A DNA stretch of 64,000 nt from assembly GCA_007922195.1 (NCBI GenBank), contig ML681990.1, positions 43,593,655 through 43,657,654 on the forward strand, written 5' to 3'. The DNA is from Podocnemis expansa. Lineage: Eukaryota; Chordata; Testudines; Podocnemididae. Positions 1 to 9,108 of this stretch are shown piece after piece. The notes under the pieces were generated by a model, which was not told the origin of the DNA, made no database searches, and saw only the letters and a program-made list of their open reading frames with translations. Numbering within the stretch: the first letter of the stretch is position 1; the number at the start of each line of letters is the position of its first letter. The position numbers were made by a program, and so were the translations under genes.

Positions 1-661
1 TTATTCTGGACTGGACACCAGACATCAGGCATATGGAACAAATGATTTTAATGGTGCATTTTGTAACAACAGAACCTAGTGAAAATGTCCCTGCAATGGT
101 GACTGTCAGAGAGTATTTTCTAGAATTTATTGACACTGATGATACTACAGGACGAGTATGACAAATGTGCTTCTTAAAAAGCTGGAAGATATGGGAATTG
201 CTATAACTGACATAAGAGGTCAGGGCTATTACCATAATGGTGTCAATAAGAGAGGAAAGGACAGAGGAGTGCAGACACAGATCCAAGAGTTAAACCCTTG
301 GGTGGTGGGGTTTTTTTTGGCCCCTTGCTGTTCTTGTTAATTGAACTTAGTGGTCAGTGATGCAGTATCAGCTTCTAGTTAGGCAGCTGAATTTTTTAGT
401 GGAATTCAAAGCATCTCTTTATTTTTTTCTGTACCAACTCATCGGTGGCAAATTTTGAAGCAACATCTGTGAACGTCCTTTCTGACACTGAAACCACTGA
501 GTGCCACATGATGGGAAAGTCAAGTGGAGACGAAAAAGCTCATCAAACACCGAATTAGGAAGACAAATGATACCATAGTTGTCATTATGGAGGATAATGC
601 TACGACTTGAACCGTTCATGGGAGAATAGTGACAGAGGGAACTGGAATCACTAGAAACACG
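1..661 (+). pseudogene. ZMYM/DUF4371-type hAT transposase relic, N-side half
   Basis: From the first base, conceptual translation gives DWTPDIRHMEQM, TVREYFLEFIDTDDTTG, then LLKKLEDMGIAITDIRGQGY and GVQTQIQELNP (158-340), shifting frames between pieces. These are signature stretches of the DUF4371 region of hAT-type proteins related to ZMYM1, which usually read RGQGYDNGANM and FVPCSSHSLNL. The relic has stops, frameshifts and a T-run at 311-318. It continues off the left edge. The trace near 470-600 (matching ...LSATRWESR... of intact copies) is weaker. It is dead DNA-transposon sequence in an AP3B1 intron or upstream region. Confidence 0.8.
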
Positions 662-663
662 TA

Positions 664-1366
664 CAGTCCATCCTCGATTTCCCGGACCCTGCTTTCCTGG
701 ACTTTGGTCTGGGGCCCTGGTTGCGCCGCTCTGGCAGCCAGGGAAGGGGGCCCAAACGGCCCCTCCTTCCAGCTCCTGGGAAGGGGGAGCTGCGGGCTGG
801 AGGCTGTTCTGCCTGCCTGGCCTCACCTCAGCAGGCAGAGCAGCCAGACAGCCGACCCCCAGCCAGCTGCGCCTTCATGGGGGAGGAGGGGGCCGGAGCG
901 GAGCTGCAGCACATGGGTTGGGCACTGCAGTGGCCCACCCCACGCCCAAACAGTTTGTGCCACTTCACCCCCCCCACCCCCCATAGGCCTGCTCATGGCC
1001 GGGGAGTAGGGCTGGGGGCGAAGCAGGCCAAACTCTTTGGGCAGGGGGCGGGCCGCTGCAGCACCCGACCCCGTGCGCTGGAACTCAGCGCCAGCCCCCT
1101 CGTCCCCTGGGGAGGTGCTGCCAGGCGAACAGTTTGGCCTGCTTTGCCCCTGGCGCCCCCCCCCCCCCCCAAGGGGCCTGTTCTTGGGGGGGGGGGGGGG
1201 TGGCCCGGGAGTAAAGCAGGCCAAACTGTTCGACTGGCATCACCTCCCTGGGGGAGGAGGGGGCCGGCACTGAGCTGGGGGGGATGAGGCTTTCAATGTC
1301 CTGGACATTTGGGAAATCCAGATGCCTCCTCCCCCCCTTTTGGTCTAGAAAATCGAGGACCAACTG
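664..1366. mobile_element. GC-rich non-autonomous Tc1/mariner-like (Tigger-type) element
   Basis: The ends are inverted: CAGTCCATCCTCGATTTCCC at the left and, read on the other strand, CAGTTGGTCCTCGATTTTCT at the right. Each end is flanked by TA (662-663 and 1367-1368), the target duplication of Tc1/mariner elements. The 703-base interior is strongly GC-rich, with reiterated blocks of the type GCAGGCCAAACTSTTTGG and GGGGGAGGAGGGGGCCGG. A C-run at about 1157-1171 faces a G-run at about 1184-1200, able to fold on itself. It carries no transposase. It interrupts the hAT transposase relic, so it is the younger insertion. Long open frames on both strands are by-products of GC content. Confidence 0.72.
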
Positions 1367-1368
1367 TA

Positions 1369-2200
1369 ACTTCAAATTTGTGTGGCTTAGTGTTGCATCA
1401 TGACATACTGTTTCAGATAAATGTTGTGAGCAACAGACTCCAAGGTGTTGACTTCTGGAGCAATGGAACAACTGGAGAAAGCAAAGTCTTATCTACAGTC
1501 TTATTGGTCAGTTGAGGAATTTCAAAACATTCTGAAGAGTGCACAGAAGACGGCAGAGGAATTTGGCTGAAGCTATTTTCACACCCATTCAAGAATACAA
1601 GAGTCACGGAAGAAGACGACATTTTGATTACTAAGCACGAGATAATCCTGTAAGAGACCCCAAACAACAATTCAAAGTTGAATTCTTTAACCAGGTGCTA
1701 GATTGTACAATACAGTCAGCTGAAGAAAGTTTCATGCAGCTCAAGAAACACAGCAATGTATTCAGGATGTTGTATGATTGTCCAAAACTCCTCACTATAG
1801 CTGAAGAAGACCTACACCAGCAATGCAGGGCACTAGAGACAGTGTTGACACATGATGACATGGGCAAAATTGATACAAGTGATTTGGGTGGTGAACCGAA
1901 GGCCCTTTCAAGACACATTTCAGCAGGATCAACTCCAAAGTTGTGCTGGAATGTATGTGAACAAATAGCATGGTCATCCTCTTTCCAAATGCTTTTGTTG
2001 CTTTACACATACTTCTAATACTTCTTGTTACAGTTGCCAGTGGAGAATACAGCTTCTCCAAGCTGGAGTTAATAACACGGGAGAGGCTGGTCAACCTTGC
2101 AGCCATCTCAGCAGAGCATGAGCTGGCCCGAACTGTGGACTTTCAGGAAGCAGTTCAGATCTTTGCAACCAAGAAGGCACAGAAAACACCACTTTGATTA
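1369..2200 (+). pseudogene. ZMYM/DUF4371-type hAT transposase relic, C-side half
   Basis: The relic resumes after the inserted element with LHHDILFQINVVSNRLQGVD (from about 1394), then fragments of the RKRHFD-type linker. Next come DCTIQSAEESFMQLKKHSNV (about 1700-1765) and the hAT C-terminal dimerisation segment VASGEYSFSKLELITRERLV, NLAAISAEHELART and DFQEAVQIFATKKA, ending at a stop at 2195-2197. In intact relatives the order is the same: WHDxLFQIN, the linker, the LKEHS stretch, then SAERSFSKLKLIK and LSxISIEHE. Several stops and frame changes show it is inactive. The 3' non-coding end, including GCCAAAATGGTGTGGGCTGG, runs on to about 2490. Confidence 0.83.
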
Positions 2201-2874
2201 TTCAAACAGATAAAAATACCTGTGTTTATTATGCAGACAAGAAAAGTTGCGTTTGCTGTTTAGGTGTTTTGAAAGTTTCTTAAAATTTTTGAATAAGGCA
2301 TTTTAAGTTGTTAGTTCTCCTTTATTGGGGTAGGTAGCAGAGCAGTACCATGAGAGGAGTAGAACAGGAAGAGGGCAGAATTGAGACCTTTCAGAGTTTT
2401 GGCCCAAGTGAGGGGATGTGAGGGCATCATTCGAGCTGTCTGCCCCAGGTGCCAAAATGGTGTGGGCTGGCCCTGCTGATAACCTTGACTGACGGCTCTT
2501 CCTGAAAAAGAGCACAACCATAACATCTATTTGACAGATTGCCCCCCTTCTTTGATTTTTGGCCATCAGACAATCATCTTATGCACCACAGTTCTCTTCC
2601 TTACTTTATTAGGGAAAGTAGTGAACTATACCTTCATGTCAGGTTTAACAAGTGATCTGTTTTTTTTCTCTGTCTCCATAAATGTGAGAGATGCAAGGTG
2701 GCAGAATATTGTTGCATGTGGGACTGGATTACTTCAAATCTGTTTTTAGACTTTGTACTGTGGCAAGAAGTTTTTAACTAGCTATAGGGGTTGAGCTCCT
2801 AATTGGAATACAGTAGAAGGTTTAAAACTACTGTTTAAAGTGAAAGTTTTAAAAGAAATGAAGGTCATGTCTCA
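2201..2874. other. Non-coding, 3' end of hAT relic and unique intron
   Basis: The first part, to about 2490, looks like the 3' untranslated tail of the hAT relic. After that I recognise nothing up to 2874. Confidence 0.4.
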
Positions 2875-3204
2875 ACTACAGAATTAAGTTGACCTTAGTT
2901 ATGGTGAGGTGCGTCCATTGCAGCAATGAGGTCATTTTACATGTCTGCATTGCTGCTACTCTTGTGTCAATAATGTGCAGCCTCACCAGAAGCACTTGCA
3001 CTGATTTCATTGTCTGTGTGGGGCATTGTGGGATGAAGTCTAAAAAGCAGCAACGCAGTATTTAAACTGATACTGCTTCTTACCTAACTACTTTAAGTGC
3101 TACACTGCTCTCAGAAGTGGAGTTAAGTCAGTGTGTTGGGTGAGTTACATCAGTGAGAGGCACATTTTAGTGTGGATGCCTACACAGTAAGATCAGTGTA
3201 AGCT
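2875..3204. repeat. MITE-like interspersed repeat
   Basis: The block opens with CTCAACTACAGAATTAAGTTG and contains GGGCATTGTGGGATG and short TTAAGT/CAGTGTAA words that recall non-autonomous DNA repeats of turtles. It ends where the DIRS polymerase relic becomes readable. I cannot define terminal repeats or a target duplication, so the class is open. Confidence 0.35.
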
Positions 3205-3627
3205 GGACCTTCATGCCCCAAATGAATTCCTCAAGAAACTGAAATTCTGTATGGTCATCCTGGCAGCCATCAATCCTCTCTCTGGATTCCTGTATTTGGT
3301 AACACAGCCTTTGATCTGAAAAATGCCTATTTTCATATTGTGATTTTCCTGGGCCACAGAAGGTTCCTATGGCTTACGGTGGGTATTCAGCATTGCTGAT
3401 TTTCAGTCCTCCTGGTTGGCCTTTCCATCATGCCACACGTTGTCATCAAGTGTATTATGGTGAGTGGCAGCCCACCTCAGGTGCAAAAGAGTACAAAATT
3501 TTCTTTACCTGGATCAGTGGCTTATCCAAGCTCAGTTGAAAGAGCAGGTATGGCATGGCGTTGTGATTGTAAGAGACACCGGTCACTGTTCCTGTTTATG
3601 AATGAACAAAAATCAGTACTTACACTG
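3205..3627 (+). pseudogene. DIRS-like reverse transcriptase relic, first part
   Basis: Translation in shifting frames gives LNEFLKKLKFCMVILAAINP, then KNAYFHIVIFLGHRRFLWLT, VGLSIMPHVVIKC and YLDQWLIQAQLKEQV. Intact DIRS1-type reverse transcriptases read, in the same order, LRKxKFRMxTL, DLxDAYFHIPI, HRKYLRFTVG, LPFGLSxAPRVFxKCM and YLDDWLI. Here the catalytic YLDD-type box has become YLDQ, so the copy is inactive even apart from its stops. The relic is cut at 3635 by two hAT insertions and resumes at 6187. Confidence 0.82.
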
Positions 3628-3635
3628 GTCTAGAG

Positions 3636-5982
3636 CAGTGGTTCCTAACCTTTTCTCTGCTCTGGCACAACTTGATACCTTGAGTTATTTTGAGGCATAC
3701 CACGATTTATCTATGAATATTCATGAGCCATGGCACACCAGTTGGGAAGTGCTGCTATATGGGATGGTGGGGGTAGCAGGGCAGTGGTGGCAAGAGAGGG
3801 AAGAGGAGGTTGGGGTTGGCTATGTGGGCTGGCAGGGCAGGGTGACAAAGGAGGGCAAGGGGGGCCATGTGTGGAGCAGGGCAGAAGTGGCAAGAGAGGA
3901 GAGTGGAAGGAACAGCAAGAGTGGCTCTGTGGGGTGGTAGGAGAGAACCTGGGGAGTAGGAGTGCAGGGCTGGGAAGTGACTCTTCCCAGCAGCTCTGCC
4001 ATCTGCTGCACCCTCCCTCCCTTCCCCCCCACCCCCCCACAGCTCTGCCACCACAGAGCTCACTTCCCTATGACACCCTCTTCCTTGGCCGCTCCACTGC
4101 CTGCAGCACCCGCTTTCCTGCAAAACTCTTTTCCACCAGCAGCTCTGCAAACTTCAGAGCTCCCTCCTCTCTGGTAGCAACCTGCTGCCTGCGTGGACCC
4201 TCCCCTCCAGCAGCCCTCTCCCTGCACCATCTCCTTACTGCTTTCTGTGAACCCTCCACTACAGGGGCCACCCCCGCCAGCTGCCTACTGCCTGTGAAGG
4301 ACCCACCTGTCTGTTGGCTCCCTAGTGCCCCTGCCAGGCCCCCCCCCCAGGCTTACCAGGGCCCCCACAGGGACCCCCAACCCCTTCCACCAAGGCCATA
4401 CCAGCCTTCCAGCCCCACAACCTCATCTGTCCCCCACAGACCTCCCTGAAGGCCTTATCAAATCCCTTGCAAGGCACTTCCTCTGCCTTAGCCAGGGCCC
4501 TGCTTGGCCTGAAGGAGCCCTCCAGCTGGCCTCATCAAGCCTTTGCGAGGGCCTTGACAGAGCCCCCACCGTCACTGCAGGGGCAAGCACCAGCCCTCTG
4601 ACCTCCTGGTTGTACTCCCAGTGGGAGCCCCGCAGGTCCTGCTGAGGCACCCACAGGCCTTGCTGTGGCCCCACTGGACCCAAGACCCCTTGCCAGGTCC
4701 CCAGTCAGCTTCCCACCCATGGAGAGATTTTGAAGTTGTCCCTGGGACAGGCAGCTCCAAAAATCCAGCCATGTCTCTCAATCTGTCTCCAGTGGCTGTG
4801 GCCGGAGCCAGATCCTGCTGCTAATAGTGGTCCTAGGTCCTTGGCCAAGGCTTGTTTATGCCAGCAGTGGCATCCCCAGATCCTGACATGGGCTGGATTG
4901 AGCTGTTGGTGGAGTCCTGGGGTCCCTGGCTAGGGCCAGACCCCAGCGGCCCCAGTCCCCAGCTGGGGCTGATCACTGGTGGCAGCCCAGCGTTCCCAGC
5001 TGGGGCCAGATCCCACTGTTGGTCCTGGCTGATGCTAGGCTGTGCTGCTGCCAGCAGCAACAGGTTCTTAGCTGGGGCGGGACACTAGCAGCGGCAGCAG
5101 CCCCGTGTCCCCACTGGGGCTGGATCAGGCTGCAGTCACTGGCCCTGGGACCCTGGCTGGGGCTAGATCTTGCCAGTGGCAATGGCCCCAGCTCCCTGGC
5201 TGTAGCCAAATACCATCGGCAGTGGTGGCTTTGGTCTCCAGCAGGCCCAGATCCCAGTGGCCATTATTCCAGTCCCCAGCTGGGGCCATACCCCATCACC
5301 ACTGGTGATGCTAGGGCTGGATCCTACCCCTGCTTGCCAGATCCTGATCCTGGTGTTGGCCCTAGGATCCTGGCCGGGGTGGACCTGGTTCTGCCGGTGG
5401 ATCTGGGAACCCAGCTGGATTGCATGGCTAGCAGCATCCTGAGCACCCCGGCCAGGGCTGGATCCTGCAGCTGTTGGTGGCTCGGGGACCCCGATCGGGG
5501 CTGGATCCTGCTGCAGCTCTGGGACCCTGGCCTGTGTGTACACTGCAGTTGGAGGTGGTCACACTCTGGCTCCCTGGTGAAGCAGGAGCAGGTCTGGCTT
5601 GGAAGTGGCCCTGGTGCCCAACCAGGACCTGCTCCCATCTCAGCGTGGCCTCCACTGCCTGCGGGAGCCAATATCAGCCCTCTGCCCCCCCCCCCCCCGG
5701 TCTTATAGGAGCCCTTGCTGGTTCCTTGCCCTCCACTGGGGCCTCTGCCAGCCCCCCACCCCGAATGTCCCCCTCCCCTCAAATCCTAGTCACCCTCCTT
5801 CCCCCAGCCCACAGTTACTGGGAGTCAGCAGATGCCAACTGCATCTGCTGTTGCAGGCTTTTCCTGCCTTCTGCAGCCAACATGACCGGACTGCACAGAG
5901 AGGGAGATTTAAAATAACCAAAGCTACCTTCTTGCAGCACCCTTAAGGAGTTGTGCCACAGCACACCGGTTGGGAACCACTG
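3636..5982. mobile_element. hAT-type non-autonomous element 1 with internal minisatellite
   Basis: The termini are inverted: CAGTGGTTCCTAACCTTTTC at the left and CCGGTTGGGAACCACTG at the right. Identical 8-bp copies of GTCTAGAG lie at 3628-3635 and 5983-5990, the hAT hallmark. The 2347-base interior is C/G-rich with no transposase. From about 4790 to 5620 it is a degenerate minisatellite whose units repeat CAGCTGGGGCTGGATC-type words at variable spacing. Long open frames on both strands are produced by this skewed composition and match no protein I know. Confidence 0.88.
4790..5620. repeat. Degenerate GC-rich minisatellite (CTGGGGCYGGATCC-type)
   Basis: Words such as AGCTGGGGCCAGATCCCA, CTGGGGCTGGATC, GGGACCCTGGCTGGGGC and GGTCCTGGCTGATGC recur at roughly 50-70 base spacing with heavy divergence. 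A short relative of the same minisatellite is found at 51405-51720. Confidence 0.65.
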
Positions 5983-5990
5983 GTCTAGAG

Positions 5991-6178
5991 CAGTGGTAGT
6001 CAGACGTTTTTCCTCAGGACCTAGTTGAAAAAAAATCATTTATGCTTGCAACCCAGCAACTACATTTTTGAGCCATGCATTCCAATCTTTTGGTAGTGGC
6101 AGCAAGGGGTTCCACGACCTACTGCCTGAGAGTCAGCAACCCATTACTGGGTCACGGCCCTAAGTTTGAAAACCACTG
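5991..6178 (-). mobile_element. hAT-type MITE 2 (188 bp)
   Basis: It starts CAGTGGTAGTCAGACG and ends TTTGAAAACCACTG. It is flanked by GTCTAGAG at 5983-5990 and 6179-6186, so it abuts element 1 with one shared target copy between them. Read on the minus strand it aligns along its length with the MITE at 50289-50477, including the word GGTCCTGAGGAAAAA near its end. Confidence 0.88.
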
Positions 6179-6186
6179 GTCTAGAG

Positions 6187-6765
6187 GATAGAGTTCTTAG
6201 AGGTAGTCCGAGAGAGTTTACTCCCCTTCTGGGCAGTCCTTCAGCAGAGTACTTGCAATCCCCAACCACATACTTATCTCCTTGTCATGGTGGATGATGG
6301 TGTGATGTGTAAGGGTCAGAGTACTTTTCCTGGCCCCAAGACCAGTCTTGTGATTGGTATCAGACACTTTGGATATAGGCTGGGGTGTCCATCTTGGTGT
6401 GTTAAGGACTCAAGTTTTGTTTACATCAATGTCAGACAACTCTGGGTAATTTAGCTGTAAGGTGGTCCTGCCACAGATTTCCAACAAAGTGGTATCGGCC
6501 TGATGGACAATGCAGCTGCCAGGTACAGCATCAACAGGTAAGGAGTAGCATGGTTTTCTGCCCTTTGTAGGGAAGTTTTTCATTTGGTGTGAGCCACATC
6601 ATCTGCCTGGAGGCAGTTTATCTACCTGGGTTTAAGAACATTCTAGAAGGTCATCTGACTGAGTAGGTCGTTTTGCTCTTGCTAGGAGTGCTCTCTCCGC
6701 CAGGAGTAGCAGACTGTATTTTCCAAAGGCAGATCTTTGCTACCAGGGAGAATATGAAGTGCATT
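6187..6765 (+). pseudogene. DIRS-like pol relic, second part (RNase H region)
   Basis: The relic continues with RIEFLEVVRES just after the insertions, then HFGYRLGCPSW, VYINVRQLWVI, a DNAAARYSINR-type stretch (6505-6535), LEAVYLPGFKNIL and CIFQRQIFATRENMKC. These match, in order, the DIRS pol stretches IEFLGxxLD, the RNase H words LGWGAHL, INVRELRAV and DNTAxxYYINK, then LxAxYLPGxxN and QIDLFATREN. Stops and frame changes are frequent. The reading frame of the first part runs through the single remaining target-site copy into this part, which ties the two halves together. Confidence 0.8.
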
Positions 6766-7244
6766 TAAGCAAAATCATGATAATTTGATAATTCTTCTCA
6801 TTTTATTATGAGAAATGAGAAGATACACTTCAGTGTTTTTAGCATCTATTGCACACCAGTATTCAACTTTTTGTAGCATTTGTCATCCATATAGCATATG
6901 AAACATAATTTAATCATAACACAGAAGTTATTTTCCTGCAATATGTGAAATGATGTCTGTGTAATTACATAGACATGTAGTTGGAGTATTATTAAAATAG
7001 AAGTGACAATGGTGGAAATTTTAACTTGTGCTGCTCTCTCTTTGTAAGGTGAAGTAGTGATTTTATGAAACATTTTGGTTACAGCTATTGATAAAATATA
7101 GAATCAGTACTGAATTTTAGAAGATCCAATCCAGTTTCCTGCAGCCTCTGTAGTATTTGCCAAGAATCAGGTAAAGAAGATATGCATGAAGCAAATTAAG
7201 GATTGCACAGAATAAGTGAGGCAAAAGTCCCCCTTCGAAAGAGA
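6766..7244. other. AT-rich non-coding stretch
   Basis: Mostly unique AT-rich sequence. The last hundred bases (from about 7140) can be read as CSLCSICQESGKEDMHEAN. This may be the broken start of the transposon-like relic that continues at 12752, but it is too short to be certain. Confidence 0.35.
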
Positions 7245-7249
7245 CAGCA

Positions 7250-7415
7250 AGTTCTTTGAGTGTTGCTCAGATATATTCAGAAATAGGTGTGTCTGTGCCA
7301 GAGCATCAGATTGATCAGAACTTTTTGCCCTAACCTCTTACAAGAGGGCAGGCAGCCACCGCCCCGTGCCACCCCGTGTCTATATATGTGGCTGCCGCCC
7401 AGCCCCTCCCAAGTT
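7250..7415 (+). repeat. Left inverted terminal repeat of DIRS-like element
   Basis: It contains ATTCAGAAATAGGTGTGTCT, TCAGAACTTTTTGCCCTAAC, GAGGGCAGGCAGCCACCGCC and TATATATGTGGC, each matched in reverse complement at 12561-12717. The outer limit is uncertain by about 20 bases. Confidence 0.78.
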
Positions 7416-7571
7416 TCATGTCTTCCTCCTTCGCATTGGATGTGGAACTGCCTGTCCGTCGTTTGCTGTATGAGCCTCTTGCCCAACTGGGAGAACCTAT
7501 TTGTGGACATAGTCCCTCCAAACAAGGTCTCCCTTTCCAGGCTGGAACACCGTGCTCCAGCGTTGTCTGCC

Positions 7572-9108
7572 ATGCTGGGGTTTAAGCCCTGTGCTGAGTG
7601 TGGCAAGGCCTTCCCGTGGGACAGTCCCCACAAGAAGTGCCTCCAGTGCCTAGGCAAAAGTCATGAGGTCACCAAGTGCTCCATCTGTCTGTTCTTGAAG
7701 CCGAGGACAATCAAGGACAGGGAGCAAAGGCGCTGCGCCCTGGTGTCCGAGCAGGCCTGGCACTCTTCCCATGAGGCCTTGGGGTCCCCTGCGGCACCAC
7801 GTGCTAGTTCAGCACCAGAGCCCACCGCCCACCACTGTACCAAAAGCCGACGCAGGACCAGCTCTACCGTCTTTGGTATCGCGGCACTGACATAGCCCTG
7901 TCTCTTCAACGTGGGGTTCCCCCCGTGACTGGTCAGCCTCCATACTGATCCCATTGACCCTGGAGGCAGCGAGGGCGCTCCTTCTGTTGTCCACACCCCC
8001 TTCTCCGGTACCGCGTAGAAGGGGAAAGCTGGCCTTCCTCTCAAAGGCTTGGGTGCCACATATACAACACCTTCATTTGTCTTCCCCGTCACTGGGAGTC
8101 CTGGTACTGTAGAGCTGTCCCCGTGGCACCATATTACTCTCCCATTTTCAGTGCCGTCTCGACAGGCTTCCCCCATTCCAGTCCGGGGAAAGGGGCTTGA
8201 AGAGGCTCCAAACGGTCTTGGTACCGACTCTCGGTGCCATCGCCTTTCCAATACCATCCCCAGGAGTGGTCCCTTCAAGAGGTCCCTCAATCCTTGCCAG
8301 CACTAGCCCACTTGGCACCTGTGAGAGCACTAAACTAGGTGCTGTGCTCCTATATGGGTGACTTATCAGCGCACTTTCACCTTCTGCACCATGTCTCAGC
8401 CCACGTGGGCATAGAGGTTCAATCCTCTGAGACATCCTCTGATACTTTGTTTGGGCCAGTGTTTTCATCGGCGGAACCAGTTATGGTTCCCCTACATCCC
8501 AGAGTCTGGGACTTGGCCTCCTCCTGTTGGCAAAACGCAGGTTCCATCTCCCTGGTTTTGGATATGGCGGGACTCAAGTACAGGGTCCCATGGCTAGAGT
8601 TGCCCTTGCTTACCCACCACCCAGTCCCACCCCGTGCGGTTCTGGAGGCGGCCTTGGGGCCGGGACAGGCCCCATATGATCCCCTCCCAACATCGAGAGA
8701 CACAAGAGAACTTGAGCTATTGGGCCGTAAAGTTTATTCCTCCTCCACCTTTCAGGAAACAGTCAGGCCTTGGCTAGCAGATACAACTTAGACGTATGGG
8801 AGTCAATGCAGAAATTTACACATCTACTTCCACCAGAGGCGAGGGAAGAGTACAGCGCCTTCCTAGAGGAAGGCAAAATAGCCTCCCAGGATCTCCTCCT
8901 TTCAGCCTGGGATGTGGTTGACATGGCTGCCCATGCTATGGCCTTGGCTGTAACTCTGCGTCGTGCAGCCTGGCTACGGGAGGCCAGAGTGTCCCCGACC
9001 TCACCGCAGGTGGCCCTCGACCTGCCTTTTGGAGGTGACACCCTCTTCCCAGAAGAGACCTCAGCTGTTCTTGGTACTTCCCGTGATCCTAGGGGAGAAT
9101 TCAAATAG
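7572..9108 (+). pseudogene. DIRS-like gag relic (LAP2-alpha-like protein)
   Basis: The likely start is ATG 7572, giving MLGFKPCAECGKAFPW. A zinc-finger-like pattern follows: CxxC, then HKKCLQCLGKSH and KCSICLFLKPRTIKDRE, open to 7895. The frame then breaks. It resumes in a second frame (8339-8760; LELLGRKVYSSSTFQ) and a third (8770-9108; LDVWESMQKFTHLLPPEARE, LREARVSPTSP, LDLPFGGDTLFPEET). The spacing of a Cys/His knuckle, a KVYSS-type helix region and a DLPFxGxxLF end matches gag of DIRS1-type elements. The DLPFxGxxLF part is also found in the alpha-specific region of LAP2, reported to derive from such a gag. At least two frameshifts separate the pieces. Confidence 0.78.

Noticed and set aside
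721..1287. Open frames of up to 188 codons on both strands.
   Set aside because: They lie in the GC-rich interior of the TA-flanked element. Low stop frequency follows from composition, the products are Pro/Gly/Ala-rich, and they match no family.
3730..5782. Many overlapping open frames of 100-240 codons on both strands.
   Set aside because: All lie in the GC-rich minisatellite interior of hAT element 1. All six frames are open by composition, and no domain is seen.
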